Made by a program: the position numbers and the translations under genes. A DNA stretch of 64,000 nt, from positions 1 to 64,000 of the forward strand of contig CACZAN010000011.1 of assembly GCA_902779165.1 (NCBI GenBank). The letters are read 5' to 3'. The notes below the pieces were generated by a model that saw nothing but the letters and a program-made list of their open reading frames with translations, ran no database searches and was not told the origin of the DNA. Below, in pieces: positions 25,808 to 35,800 of the stretch. Every line of letters starts with the position of its first letter. The first letter of the stretch is position 1. The stretch comes from an uncultured Bacteroidales bacterium. Its GTDB lineage: Bacteria > Bacteroidota > Bacteroidia > Bacteroidales > Bacteroidaceae.

Positions 25808-27490
25808 ATGAAGAATTTTCAGTTTTCAATTCTCAATTTTCAATTCTCCTTTTTCCTCCTCGCAGCTGTCCTTGCAATCTCTTGCGGAACAGCCCCGGAG
25901 CTGAGCAGTTCTATGCTCGCCACTCCCGGCAATCCTTTCCTCCCGCTTTGGGAACATATTCCCGACGGTGAGCCCTATGTATTCGAAGACCCCGACCAGC
26001 CTGGCAAGTACCGTGTCTATCTCTATGGTTCTCACGACAACCTCGTGACAGAATACTGTGGTCGCGATCAGGTAGTGTGGTCAGCGCCCGTCGAAGACCT
26101 CACACAATGGCGTTACGACGGGGTCATCTTCAGCGTCAGCAACGATGCACAAGGCCGCCCCCTTTCTCCCGATGGTATTGCGGATGTGCTCTACGCACCT
26201 GATGTAGCCGTGAGCGTCGCTCCCGACGGCACCAAGACTTATTACCTCTACCCAAACAACCAGAGCGCAGGTCGCAATGGTATGGTCTGTAAGAGTTCCA
26301 GACCCGACGGCCCCTTTGAAGTCTGCAATTGGAACCAGGATAATGCGACTGTCACCGATGGGCCACTCGCCTTCGATCCTGCAGTTTTTGTTGATGACGA
26401 CGGAAGGGTCTATGGATACTGGGGATTCCAGCGATCCTTCGCAGCAGAGCTCGATCCAGCCACGATGGCTACTGTCAAGCCTGGAACCGAAATTATCGAG
26501 GATATGATTTCCGGCCGCGACCAAGAAGGGATCTTCAGTTTCTTTGAAGCTTCCAGTATTAGAAAGATCAAGGATAAATATGTGTTCATCTACAGTCGCT
26601 TCACTCGCGACGGAGAGTTTGGGCTCCCCATCTCCAACTATACTCTTGCCTACGCCTACAGCGACAACCCTCTGGGTCCTTGGACCTATGGCGGCACGAT
26701 AATTGATGGTCGCGCCCGCGAGATCAACGAGCAGGGCGACACCATCGCCTCTGCGACCCCCGACGGAAACACCCACGGATCCATCTGCGAGATTAACGGG
26801 CAGTGGTATGTATTTTATCATCGTCAGACCGGCACTGATGAATATGCCCGCCAGGCGATGGTGGCTCCTGTTACCGTGGAGGTGGAGGAGGGGGCCGGAG
26901 GCAAGGTCATCATCTCCGAAGGGGAATACAACTCCTGCGGATTCGCTCTAAACGGGCTTGATCCCTTTGAGCCTCATTCCGCCGGTATCGCTTGCTGGTA
27001 CACAGGTCCGCGCGTCGCTGAACACCACTGGCCCAACAACACTTTCTACGGTTCATACGTGGCCTCGGCCTATGGCACTGACGACAAATTCCAGATGCCC
27101 TACGACCTCCGCAACAATACGAACCCCGTGGTCAATAATACCGACGGATCCATTGTAGGATACAAATATTTCCAGTTCGATGCCCTGCGCTTGGCAGAAA
27201 TAAAGGATCTCATGCTCGTCCTAACCCTGGAGCCCCAGGGCATAGATGGAACCATCGAAGTCATGATGGATCGGCCTTGGACTTCGCAGGGAGGTAAGAA
27301 GATTGGAGAGTTACAGCTGACGGCAGACATGGAACGGAAGAACTGGGACATTGCCATCGGCATCTCACAACAAGCGAAGGAGAGTACCCTCCAGGGACGT
27401 CACGCCATCTTCCTCAAATTCCACTCCGACGTCAAGGACGCCTCCCTCTGCACTCTCCACACCCTGCAGTTCCAGGACGCCCACCCTTAA
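25808..27490 (+). CDS. GH43-family lipoprotein glycosidase
   Basis: A 560-residue protein. A lipoprotein signal ends LAAVLAISC, so it is membrane anchored. Blades show EPYVFEDPDQPGKYRVYLYGSHD, LAFDPAVFVDDDGRVYGYWG and FFEASSIRKIKDKYVFIYS, matching the Asp/Asp/Glu catalytic set of GH43, and DGNTHGSICEINGQWYVFYHR carries the conserved histidine. A C-terminal domain of about 180 residues follows. The signal peptide (MKNFQFSILNFQFSFF) is itself encoded by a TTTTCAATTCTCAA-type repeat seen as spacer in many Bacteroidales. It is 20 bases downstream of the other GH43, so one operon is likely. Confidence 0.87.
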   Translation: MKNFQFSILNFQFSFFLLAAVLAISCGTAPELSSSMLATPGNPFLPLWEHIPDGEPYVFEDPDQPGKYRVYLYGSHDNLVTEYCGRDQVVWSAPVEDLTQWRYDGVIFSVSNDAQGRPLSPDGIADVLYAPDVAVSVAPDGTKTYYLYPNNQSAGRNGMVCKSSRPDGPFEVCNWNQDNATVTDGPLAFDPAVFVDDDGRVYGYWGFQRSFAAELDPATMATVKPGTEIIEDMISGRDQEGIFSFFEASSIRKIKDKYVFIYSRFTRDGEFGLPISNYTLAYAYSDNPLGPWTYGGTIIDGRAREINEQGDTIASATPDGNTHGSICEINGQWYVFYHRQTGTDEYARQAMVAPVTVEVEEGAGGKVIISEGEYNSCGFALNGLDPFEPHSAGIACWYTGPRVAEHHWPNNTFYGSYVASAYGTDDKFQMPYDLRNNTNPVVNNTDGSIVGYKYFQFDALRLAEIKDLMLVLTLEPQGIDGTIEVMMDRPWTSQGGKKIGELQLTADMERKNWDIAIGISQQAKESTLQGRHAIFLKFHSDVKDASLCTLHTLQFQDAHP

Positions 27491-27612
27491 CCCCTTAAAC
27501 TTTAAACTTTATCTCCTTACCCCGTATCTTCGTCCAATGCGCCGCAATTCATTGCCGCTCCTCCCATCCTAAACTCCCTTTTCCCTTTTCAATATTTTAA
27601 TTTTCACACCCT

Positions 27613-27864
27613 ATGCACCAGATTGAATACACCACCGAGGGCACCTGCTCAAAACATATATCCGTCACCATCGACGACAACGATACCATTCAGCATGTCA
27701 CCTTCATTGGAGGCTGCAATGGCAATCTGCAGGGCATCTGCAGACTCGTCACAGGACAGAAAGTGCAGGATATCATCCGTAAGCTCGAAGGCATCCGCTG
27801 TGGTGCCAAGCCGACATCCTGTCCCGACCAACTATGCCAGGCTTTGAAATCCAGACAACAATAA
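27613..27864 (+). CDS. TSCPD-domain protein (TIGR03905 type)
   Basis: An 83-residue protein. It has IEYTTEGTCSKHISVTID, VTFIGGCNGNLQGICRLVTGQ and CGAKPTSCPDQLCQAL; the last holds the TSCPD motif that names the domain. Such small proteins resemble the C-terminal domain of vitamin B12-dependent ribonucleotide reductases and may bind a metal through the conserved cysteines. Stand-alone function is unknown. It starts 122 bases after the GH43 stop, following C-rich spacer repeats, and precedes the dehydrogenase gene by 10 bases. Confidence 0.88.
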   Translation: MHQIEYTTEGTCSKHISVTIDDNDTIQHVTFIGGCNGNLQGICRLVTGQKVQDIIRKLEGIRCGAKPTSCPDQLCQALKSRQQ

Positions 27865-27874
27865 ACTTACCACT

Positions 27875-29383
27875 ATGATGAATATCCAGGAAGAGGCCCG
27901 CCGATGCCTCCTATGTGCCGACGCCCCGTGCAGCAAGCAATGTAAGAACGGGGACCCCGCCCGCTCAATCCGAGCCATGCGGTTCGACAATTCCCAGTTA
28001 GCATACCAATGGGTCCAGGAGTGCACTCCCGATGAACTGCAGTCAGCGGAGCAAGCCTGCATTCACTATGACCGCCCCATTCGTATAGCCGAACTCCTTC
28101 GTGCCGTTTGCCCCGGTTCACCCTCTCCCCTTCGTGCCGTTGGTAGCGATTCATCCCAACAATCGTCTTCTCCGTCCCTCGCTATCGACTTCTGCGGCCT
28201 GCATTGCGAGAATCCCTTCTTTCTCGCTTCTTCCGCCGTTTGCACCAACTACGAGATGGTAGCTCGTGCCTTTGACATGGGTTGGGCTGGCGTCTTCTAT
28301 AAGACCATTTGCATGCAGGACATCAGGGAGGTATCGCCTCGTTTCGATGCCCTTCACGAGTCGGGCACAGGTGATTTCTATGCCTTCCGCAATATGGAAC
28401 AGCTCAGCGAGAATCCGCACGAAGTAGATTTCGATATTCTTCGTCGGCTAAAGCAGGACTATCCCAGCAAGATCGTGATTGCCAGCATCATGGGACAGTT
28501 CGAGGAAGAGTGGATAGAACTTGCCAAGCTGGCAGAGGGGGCAGGCTGCGATGCTGTGGAGCTGAACTTCTCCTGTCCTCAGATGCGTTTAACGGGGATG
28601 GGCAGCGACGTAGGTCAGAACTCCGAGTTGGTGCTCTTTTACACCGCCTTCGTCAAGCGCAACGTCAGCATTCCTGTCATCCCGAAGATGACCCCCAACA
28701 TCACCCAGATCAACCAGCCTGCATTGGCCGCCTACTTCGCGAGCGCCGATGCCATTTCCGCCATCAACACCATCAAGAGTGTGACTATGCCCTCCCGAGT
28801 AGAAGTATCGGGAAGGAAGGCTATCTCGGGACTCTCGGGACGCGCCGTGAAGCCGATAGCCCTCCGGCACATTCTCGAAATGGCAAAGAACACACTTCTC
28901 ATGGGTGCTCACGGAAAGCCGGTCGAGCTCAGCGGCATTGGTGGTATCGAGACTTGGCGCGATGCTCTTGAGTTCCTGCAGCTTGGATGTCGTAATGTTC
29001 AGGTATGCACCTCCGTCATGCAGTATGGCTATCGCATCATCGACGATCTCATACTCGGCCTGCAGCACTACCTTTCGGAACGAGGCTTATCCTCGCTCGA
29101 TGCCGTCATCGGCGAAGAACTCCCTAATTTCGTTATGCCCTCTGAATTAGACAGGGACACCATTGTTTATCCCAAGATCGACCGCCAGCGGTGCATAGGA
29201 TGCGGCCGGTGCTACACCTCCTGTTCCGATGGAGGCCACCAGGCTATCGCCTTCGACCCCACCACCAGGCGTCCACGGATCATCGGAACCAAATGCGTAG
29301 GCTGCCACCTCTGCCGCCTCATCTGTCCCACAGGAGCCATCAGCGCCGCCAAGCGCATTCCGAAAAGATCTACCCCCATCTGA
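27875..29383 (+). CDS. dihydropyrimidine-dehydrogenase-like (PreA-type) iron-sulfur enzyme
   Basis: A 502-residue cytoplasmic protein. The N-terminus has a cysteine cluster (CLLCADAPCSKQCKNGDPARSIR) as in the helical Fe-S domain of dihydropyrimidine dehydrogenase. From about 110 to 410 is a dihydroorotate-dehydrogenase-like FMN barrel (DFCGLHCENPFFLASS, VELNFSCPQ, IPKMTPN, GIGGIETW). The C-terminus has two ferredoxin motifs (CIGCGRCYTSC, CVGCHLCRLICP). It probably reduces or oxidises a pyrimidine base with a partner flavin subunit not found here. Residues 80-100 (GSPSPLRAVGSDSSQQSS) form an extra linker, where CCTTCGTGCCGTT occurs twice 33 bp apart. Confidence 0.87.
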   Translation: MMNIQEEARRCLLCADAPCSKQCKNGDPARSIRAMRFDNSQLAYQWVQECTPDELQSAEQACIHYDRPIRIAELLRAVCPGSPSPLRAVGSDSSQQSSSPSLAIDFCGLHCENPFFLASSAVCTNYEMVARAFDMGWAGVFYKTICMQDIREVSPRFDALHESGTGDFYAFRNMEQLSENPHEVDFDILRRLKQDYPSKIVIASIMGQFEEEWIELAKLAEGAGCDAVELNFSCPQMRLTGMGSDVGQNSELVLFYTAFVKRNVSIPVIPKMTPNITQINQPALAAYFASADAISAINTIKSVTMPSRVEVSGRKAISGLSGRAVKPIALRHILEMAKNTLLMGAHGKPVELSGIGGIETWRDALEFLQLGCRNVQVCTSVMQYGYRIIDDLILGLQHYLSERGLSSLDAVIGEELPNFVMPSELDRDTIVYPKIDRQRCIGCGRCYTSCSDGGHQAIAFDPTTRRPRIIGTKCVGCHLCRLICPTGAISAAKRIPKRSTPI

Positions 29384-29420
29384 TTCACAACAGAACCCAT
29401 TTAAACCCGACAAAACAAGT

Positions 29421-30422
29421 ATGAAAAGAATGCTTTTCTGCCTCATGGCCACCATGAGCCTGCTGACACTTTCAGCCCAAAGTATTTATGATCTCAATGT
29501 CAAGGACGCATCAGGGCAGGACGTATCCCTCGCCGACTACAAGGGCAAGGTCCTTCTTATTGTCAACACCGCCACTCGCTGCGGCTTCACGCCTCAGTAC
29601 CATGACCTGGAGGCCCTGTACCAGAAATATCATGGACAGGGATTCGAGATTTTGGACTTCCCCTGCAACCAGTTCGGGCAGCAGGCTCCAGGTACCATTC
29701 AGGAGATTCACGAGTTCTGCACAGCCAACTTCGATATTCATTTCCCGCAGTTCGACAAGATCGACGTCAACGGGCCGAACGCCCACCCGCTCTACCGTTG
29801 GCTCAAGGAGCAGGGTGGAGGTGGTGACATCAAATGGAATTTCACGAAATTCCTGATTAGCTCTGACGGGCGGGTCATCGGGCGCTACGAGCCGCGGGAT
29901 GAAGTAGGGACTATTGATTCCAACATGCAGATGTACATGAACCCTGTGCTTTCCACCATCATGGCGCGCCGATCCGTTCGCCGGTATCTCGACACCCCCG
30001 TTGCCCACCAGCTCCTCGAGACCGTGGCTCTGGCAGGCATCAATGCCCCCAGTGCTATGAACCTCCAGAATTGGGCTGTACGTATCATCGAAGACCCAAG
30101 CATTATTGCTACAGTAAAGGATCTGTGTCGCAACGCTCCCAACCTGATTTGTGTCTGTGCCCCTGAAACCGGACGTTTCGACCTCGATGCGGGCCTACTG
30201 GGCCAGAACATGATGCTCGCAGCTCAGGCACTCGGTCTCGGCACCTGCATCCAGACAGGCCCGATACGCGCCCTCACCACCGACCCCAAAGCCCAGGCAT
30301 TCCGCGACAGCCTGGACATTCCCGCTGATTACAAGCTCCTTTATGTTATCGCTATTGGATATCCCGACGAGCAGCCCGCTGCCAAACCCCGCGATGACTC
30401 CAAAGTAAAGTACATCCGTTAA
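29421..30422 (+). CDS. exported glutathione-peroxidase / nitroreductase fusion
   Basis: A 333-residue two-domain protein. A signal peptide (MKRMLFCLMATMSLLTLSAQ) is followed by a full glutathione peroxidase fold: NTATRCGFTP with Cys54, DFPCNQFGQQAPG, WNFTKFLIS. From about residue 174 a compact FMN nitroreductase domain follows (STIMARRSVRRYLDTPV, NAPSAMNLQNWAVRII, GLGTCIQTGPIRAL, IAIGYPDEQP). Both domains lie after one signal peptide, so both would act in the periplasm, perhaps with a flavin feeding electrons to the peroxidase. The frame continues open for 48 codons directly after the stop (next entry). Confidence 0.87.
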   Translation: MKRMLFCLMATMSLLTLSAQSIYDLNVKDASGQDVSLADYKGKVLLIVNTATRCGFTPQYHDLEALYQKYHGQGFEILDFPCNQFGQQAPGTIQEIHEFCTANFDIHFPQFDKIDVNGPNAHPLYRWLKEQGGGGDIKWNFTKFLISSDGRVIGRYEPRDEVGTIDSNMQMYMNPVLSTIMARRSVRRYLDTPVAHQLLETVALAGINAPSAMNLQNWAVRIIEDPSIIATVKDLCRNAPNLICVCAPETGRFDLDAGLLGQNMMLAAQALGLGTCIQTGPIRALTTDPKAQAFRDSLDIPADYKLLYVIAIGYPDEQPAAKPRDDSKVKYIR

Positions 30423-30569
30423 CCCAACGACGTACTCCGCCGTCGTCCCGAACTGCCCGCCGTCTACCGACACGTTGATGCTGCCCTCTTCGGCGGCGAC
30501 CTCGCACACGTCGTCGTCATGGAGCACTTCACCGAGGAGGCCATAGATGCCTTCGTTGCAGAACTATAA
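30423..30569 (+). pseudogene. coding-like tail after the fusion's stop codon
   Basis: Immediately after the TAA at 30420-30422 and in the same frame, 48 codons remain open to a TAA at 30567. They read PNDVLRRRPELPAVYRHVDA then LAHVVVMEHFTEEAIDAFVA. Codon use is strongly coding-like, with mostly C-ending codons as in the upstream gene. Either a nonsense mutation cut a longer protein, the stop is read through, or this is the remnant of a separate gene. An internal ATG (MEHFTEEAI) is too late to make a useful product. The family is not recognised. Confidence 0.5.
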
Positions 30570-30638
30570 AGAAAGGACAATGTATTTCCCTTCATTTTTA
30601 ATTAAATGTGGAGTCTCCCTCCTATAAAAATTACAATT

Positions 30639-32801
30639 ATGTTAAGGTATGGTTTTTACGATATTACAACAATAAGTGTTGTTATAGCCGCCATGTTCAT
30701 TGGCAGCACCCTTCATGCGCAGACAAACGACCTGTATGACCGTGCTCTGTGGTGCAGCATTAATGGTGCGAAAGACGCTTCGCTGGGCGACTACCAGCAA
30801 CATACAGGCAAGGTTCTTGTCTCATGGCGAATGTTACCAGGCGATGATGCTACTACGGGCTTCGATCTCTATCGCAAAATTGGTACTGGCTCGGAGAGAA
30901 AGATTGCATCGAATATTAAGAATCGCACGTGTTATCAGGATGCCACGGCCAGTAAGACTGCAGATAATCATTATCGCCTGACCTATGCGGGCAGCACAGA
31001 GACGCTGTCAAGCTTCACGCTGATGAAGGCGCAAGTCTCAGGCGGACTGCCCTACATCAGCATCCCACTGGCCGACACGAAGGATGTGTATGAGGACACC
31101 TCGAAAATTGTATATACGGCGAACGACGTGAGCGTGGGCGACCTGGATGGCGATGGCCAGTTTGAAATTGTGGTGAAGCGTCTGCAGAGCGTGAAGGATG
31201 AGCATGGGAACATCATTAGCGATGGATCGGGCGCCAGCTACTCGCAGCAGGATTGTCTTTGGGCCGTTATTTGGGATGCCTATGAGCTCGATGGCACGCT
31301 GATGTGGCGTGTGAAGGGCGGTCCTGGCATCATCCTCGGCAATTCGTCAGCCTTCGCCATTGCTGATTTCGATGGCGACGGCTGTGCTGAGATGGCCATC
31401 CGGACCTGTGAGGGAACTGTTTTCGGTGATGGAACGGAAATCCCCGACACTAACGGTGACGGCAAGATAGACTATCGCACGTGGGGTAACCTGTATTCAA
31501 GCAGTCCCGGATGGGTGGACCATTATAACTCCGCGGGACCGGAGTTCATCAGCATCATCGATGGCAAGACGGGTCGCGAACTGGCGCGCGATAACTTCAT
31601 CAACCGCGAGACCTCGCAGTCGTGGGGCGATGACTACTGGAAGCGAGCCTGCTCGTTCCGAGTAGGTGTAGGCTGTTTTGATGAAACAGGTCTGCCGTCG
31701 GTCGTTCTTGGGCGTGGAGTCTATGGGCACTCGGTCATCGAGGTATGGGACTATCGGGTTCAGGACGGAGCACCCGCCCTGACCAAACGTTGGCGCTTCG
31801 ATACGAACGACAAGGGAACAGGCAAGGACGGCAAGAAACATAGTACCTATGCCTCACAGGGCAACCACTCGCTGAACGTGGCCGACCTCGATGGCGACGG
31901 GCTGGACGAGGTGATGTACGGTTCGATGGCGGTGGATCACGATGGCCTCGGACTCTGGAACACGGGCTTAGGTCACGGCGATGCCAACCATGTGGGAAAG
32001 TTTCTGCCGGAGCGCGAGGGACTGCAGATGTTCCATTGCCTGGAGACGGGGAAGACCATGGTGGCGCTGCACGACGCCCGCAATGGCTCGGTCATCTGGA
32101 AGAAAGATGCGGCCACCGACAACGACATGGGTCGCTGTCTCGTGGGCGACTTCTTCCCCGAATATCCGGGCTGCGAGTTCTTCTACTATCAGGGTAACTA
32201 CATCAAGCAGGATGGCACCGAGACGACCATTAACACCAAGGGGCAGAAGGGTGGCTGTGGCATGGCTGTGTGGTTCGACGGCAACCTCTCTCGCCAACTC
32301 ATTGAAGACAACATCATACAGAGTCCAAAGTATGGCCGCACGTTCACGATGTACCGTTACTCCGAGACTTTCGTCAACGGTACTAAGTCGAATCCATCGT
32401 GGTACGGAGACCTCGTGGGCGACTGGCGCGAGGAGATTATACTGCCGGACAACACCCGCTTGAAGGACATTAAGATTTTCTCCACATGGTATCCAACAAC
32501 GCACAAATTCCCGTGGTTGATGACGGACCACTGCTACTGGATGTCGGCTCTCAATGAGAACATTGGGTACAACCAGCCCACCCATACGGGTTACTACCTC
32601 GGTAGCGATCTGAAGAGCGATGCGGAGGCGTGGTCGGAGGCCGCGAAGGTGCAGAACAAAGACTTTCCGACTTCTGTCAACTCCATTGCTACACATGTGG
32701 AATCCCATGACAGCGGCATTTATAATCTGTCAGGACAGCGCGTGAATGCATCATACAAGGGAATCATCATTAAGGAGGGGAAAACATTCTATAATAGGTA
32801 G
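30639..32801 (+). CDS. PL11 rhamnogalacturonan lyase
   Basis: About 720 residues, secreted (signal ending STLHAQ; the ATG at 30639 is preferred to one 33 bases upstream). Strong PL11 features run throughout: WRMLPGDDATTGFDLYR, DVSVGDLDGDGQFEIVVK, IADFDGDGCAEMAIRTCEG, GNHSLNVADLDGDGLDEVMYG and GDLVGDWREEIILP. These are calcium-binding blades of the eight-bladed propeller that cleaves the rhamnogalacturonan-I backbone by beta-elimination. A degenerate Por-like tail (IYNLSGQRVNASYKGIIIKEG) ends the protein. The GH2 gene follows three bases after its stop, so the pair is one operon for pectin breakdown. Confidence 0.93.
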   Translation: MLRYGFYDITTISVVIAAMFIGSTLHAQTNDLYDRALWCSINGAKDASLGDYQQHTGKVLVSWRMLPGDDATTGFDLYRKIGTGSERKIASNIKNRTCYQDATASKTADNHYRLTYAGSTETLSSFTLMKAQVSGGLPYISIPLADTKDVYEDTSKIVYTANDVSVGDLDGDGQFEIVVKRLQSVKDEHGNIISDGSGASYSQQDCLWAVIWDAYELDGTLMWRVKGGPGIILGNSSAFAIADFDGDGCAEMAIRTCEGTVFGDGTEIPDTNGDGKIDYRTWGNLYSSSPGWVDHYNSAGPEFISIIDGKTGRELARDNFINRETSQSWGDDYWKRACSFRVGVGCFDETGLPSVVLGRGVYGHSVIEVWDYRVQDGAPALTKRWRFDTNDKGTGKDGKKHSTYASQGNHSLNVADLDGDGLDEVMYGSMAVDHDGLGLWNTGLGHGDANHVGKFLPEREGLQMFHCLETGKTMVALHDARNGSVIWKKDAATDNDMGRCLVGDFFPEYPGCEFFYYQGNYIKQDGTETTINTKGQKGGCGMAVWFDGNLSRQLIEDNIIQSPKYGRTFTMYRYSETFVNGTKSNPSWYGDLVGDWREEIILPDNTRLKDIKIFSTWYPTTHKFPWLMTDHCYWMSALNENIGYNQPTHTGYYLGSDLKSDAEAWSEAAKVQNKDFPTSVNSIATHVESHDSGIYNLSGQRVNASYKGIIIKEGKTFYNR

Positions 32802-32804
32802 GCT

Positions 32805-35800
32805 ATGAGAAAATATCTTCTAATGCTGATGATGATTGCCGCAGGCGTGCAGGCCACAGAGCGGCAGAAATTGAATTTCAACGCCGACTGGCTAATGGCT
32901 GTAGGCGATTATGCGGAAGCGTCGAAACCGGATTATGATGATTCCGCGTGGCAGCGCGTCACGTTGCCTTATGCCTTCAACGGTGAAGAGGCGTTCAGAA
33001 AAGACATTGTGGACTTGACAGACACAGTCTGCTGGTATCGAAAAGCGTTTATGTTGGAGAAGTCAGGTCTAAGTGACAGGAAATTCTTCATAGAGTTTGA
33101 GGGTGCCCGTCAAGGTGCCGACGTGTGGTTGAATGGCGAGAAAGTGGGCTTCAATGACAACGGCGTAATGGCTTTCGGCTTCGATGTGACTCCCAACATC
33201 AAGGTGGGGCGTAACGTACTGGCAGTGCGTTGCGACAACAGCTGGACGTACCGCGACCGCACGCTCAACAGCCGCTACCAGTGGAATGACCGTAACTTCA
33301 ATGCCAACTATGGTGGACTGCCCAAAAACGTGTGGCTCCACATTACCGGCAAGCTTTACCAGACCCTTCCCCTTTACTCGAACTTAGGAACGACGGGGAC
33401 GTATGTCTATGCCACAGACATCGATGTGGCCGCACGCAAGGCAATGATTCATGTGGAAAGTGAGGTGAGGAACGAAGACTCTCACGAAAGGACGTTTTTC
33501 CTAACAGTCGTGCTCAAAGACAAAGATGGCAACAAGGTGTTAGGCTTCAACGGCAACGAACGCTTCACCTTACTCCCAGGGGAGACCGTCATTGCCAAGG
33601 CTGAAAAAGAGGTGCAGGGCTTGCACTTCTGGTCTTGGGGGTATGGGTATCTCTACACGGTGGAGACGTATCTGTGCGATAACCTCGAAACTGCTACCGC
33701 TGAGAATGATCGGGTCATCACCCGGACCGGTTTCCGCAAGACACGCTTTGGCGAGGGCAAGATATGGCTGAATGACCGCGTGATGATGGTGCATGGCTAT
33801 GCCCAGCGGACCTCCAATGAGTGGCCGGGTGTTGGCATCAGCGTGCCTGCCTGGCTGAGCGACTATAGCAATGGCTTGATGGTGGAAAGCGGCGGCAATA
33901 TGGTACGCTGGATGCACGTGACTCCATGGAAACAGGACATCGAAAGTTGTGACCGCGTTGGACTGCCACAAGCCATGCCCGCCGGTGATTCCGAGAAGGA
34001 TGTGGAGGGTGCCCGCTGGCAGCAGCGCACGGCCCTGATGCGCGATGCCATCATCTACAACCGCAACAATCCGTCTATTCTCTTCTATGAGAGCGGCAAC
34101 GAGAGCATAAGCCGCGAGCACATGCTGGAGATGAAAGCCATTCGCGACCAGTACGACCCTCATGGCGGACGCGCCATCGGTAGTCGCGAGATGCTTGACA
34201 TCGATGAAGCAGAATACGGTGGTGAAATGCTTTACATCAACAAGTCGAAGAAGCACCCCATGTGGGCTATGGAATATTGTCGCGATGAGGGGCTGAGGAA
34301 ATATTGGGATGCGTGGAGCTACCCCTATCACAAGGAGGGCGATGGCCCCCTCTATCGCGGTAAGCCCGCCCTGGAGTACAACCACAACATGGACCAGTTC
34401 GCTGTCGAAATGGTGCGTCGCTGGTACGACTACTGGCGTGAGCGTCCTGGCACGGGCACCCGTGTTTCCAGCGGCGGCGTGAAGATTGTTTTTTCTGACA
34501 CCAACACCCACCATCGTGGTGAGTCGAACTATCGCACGAGCGGCGTCACAGACGCTATGCGCATCCCCAAGGATGCCTTTTTCGCTCATCAGGTGATGTG
34601 GAACGGATGGGTGGATCCAGAGGCGGCGATGACGTATATTGTGGGGCATTGGAACTATTCTTCCGGCACAATGAAACCTGTCTATGTGGTTTCTACAGCC
34701 GATTCCGTGGAACTATTCCTCAACGGTCGCTCGTTGGGGTGTGGTAGGCAGGAGTACCGCTATCTCTTTACTTTCGACAGTGTGGTTTTCGAACCAGGCT
34801 TACTTGAAGCGGTAGGTTCCGACGGCAGCCGCTACAAATTGCAAACAACCGGAGAACCTTATCAGCTGAAGCTCACCGCCATCACGAATCCCGAAGGAAC
34901 CAAAGCCGATGGGGCTGACATGGTGCTCTTCCAAGTGGAAGTTGTCGATGTTCAGGGTCGCCGCTGCCCCCTTGCCGATCAAATGATTCACTTCGAATTG
35001 CAAGGCGAAGCCACATGGATTGGCGGCATTGCTACCCGCAACAATCAGGCGATGCAGCGACCCGATGACTCCAACCGCGATGGGCTCCTCGATGCAGCCG
35101 CCACCAAGAATATCTCCGACAACTATGTCGGCGCGACGTCGCTGCCTGTGGAATGTGGTGTGAACCGTGTCCTTGTCCGCACCACGACTCAGGCTGGCGC
35201 TATCCGCCTTACGGCCTCTTCCACTGGTGTACAACCGGCCACGATCGAGGTCAATAGTTCTCTCCCTCCCCATGGGGAAGTTGGGGTCAGATGCTACTTC
35301 ACTCGTGGAGAGACGCCCCTTTCAAGTTCCTATAAGGAACAAGCGCGCGGCATAGCCATCGTCTCTTCAAAGGCTGGTTACGACAGTGAGCACGCCTCCC
35401 TCAGTTTCGACGACAACGAGCTCTCTGAATGGAAAAACGACGGACGCCTCTCTACCGCTTGGATTACCTACGAACTGGCAGAAAAGACCGTCGTAGATGA
35501 TATCTGCCTCAAACTCACTGGCTGGCGGCTTCGGAGCTATCCCCTCAACATCTATGCTGGCGACGAACTCATCTGGAGCGGCGAGACAAGCCGCAGTCTC
35601 GGATATGTGCACATCATCCCCGCCAAGCGCGTGGAAACCGACGAGATTACCATTCGTCTTCGTGGTGCCGGTAAGGACGAAGATGCTTTCGGAGGTATCG
35701 TTGAAGTGGCGGAACCCGCAGCTGGCGAACTGGACCTCTTCAAGGCTGAAGGCGGTGCGGACACCAACAATGAACTCCGCATCGTGGAAATCGAATTCCT

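Noticed and set aside
35267-35278. TCCCCATGGGGA palindrome inside the large GH2 gene
   Set aside because: Only 12 bp without a loop, with no matching copies or flanks elsewhere in the window; may be chance.
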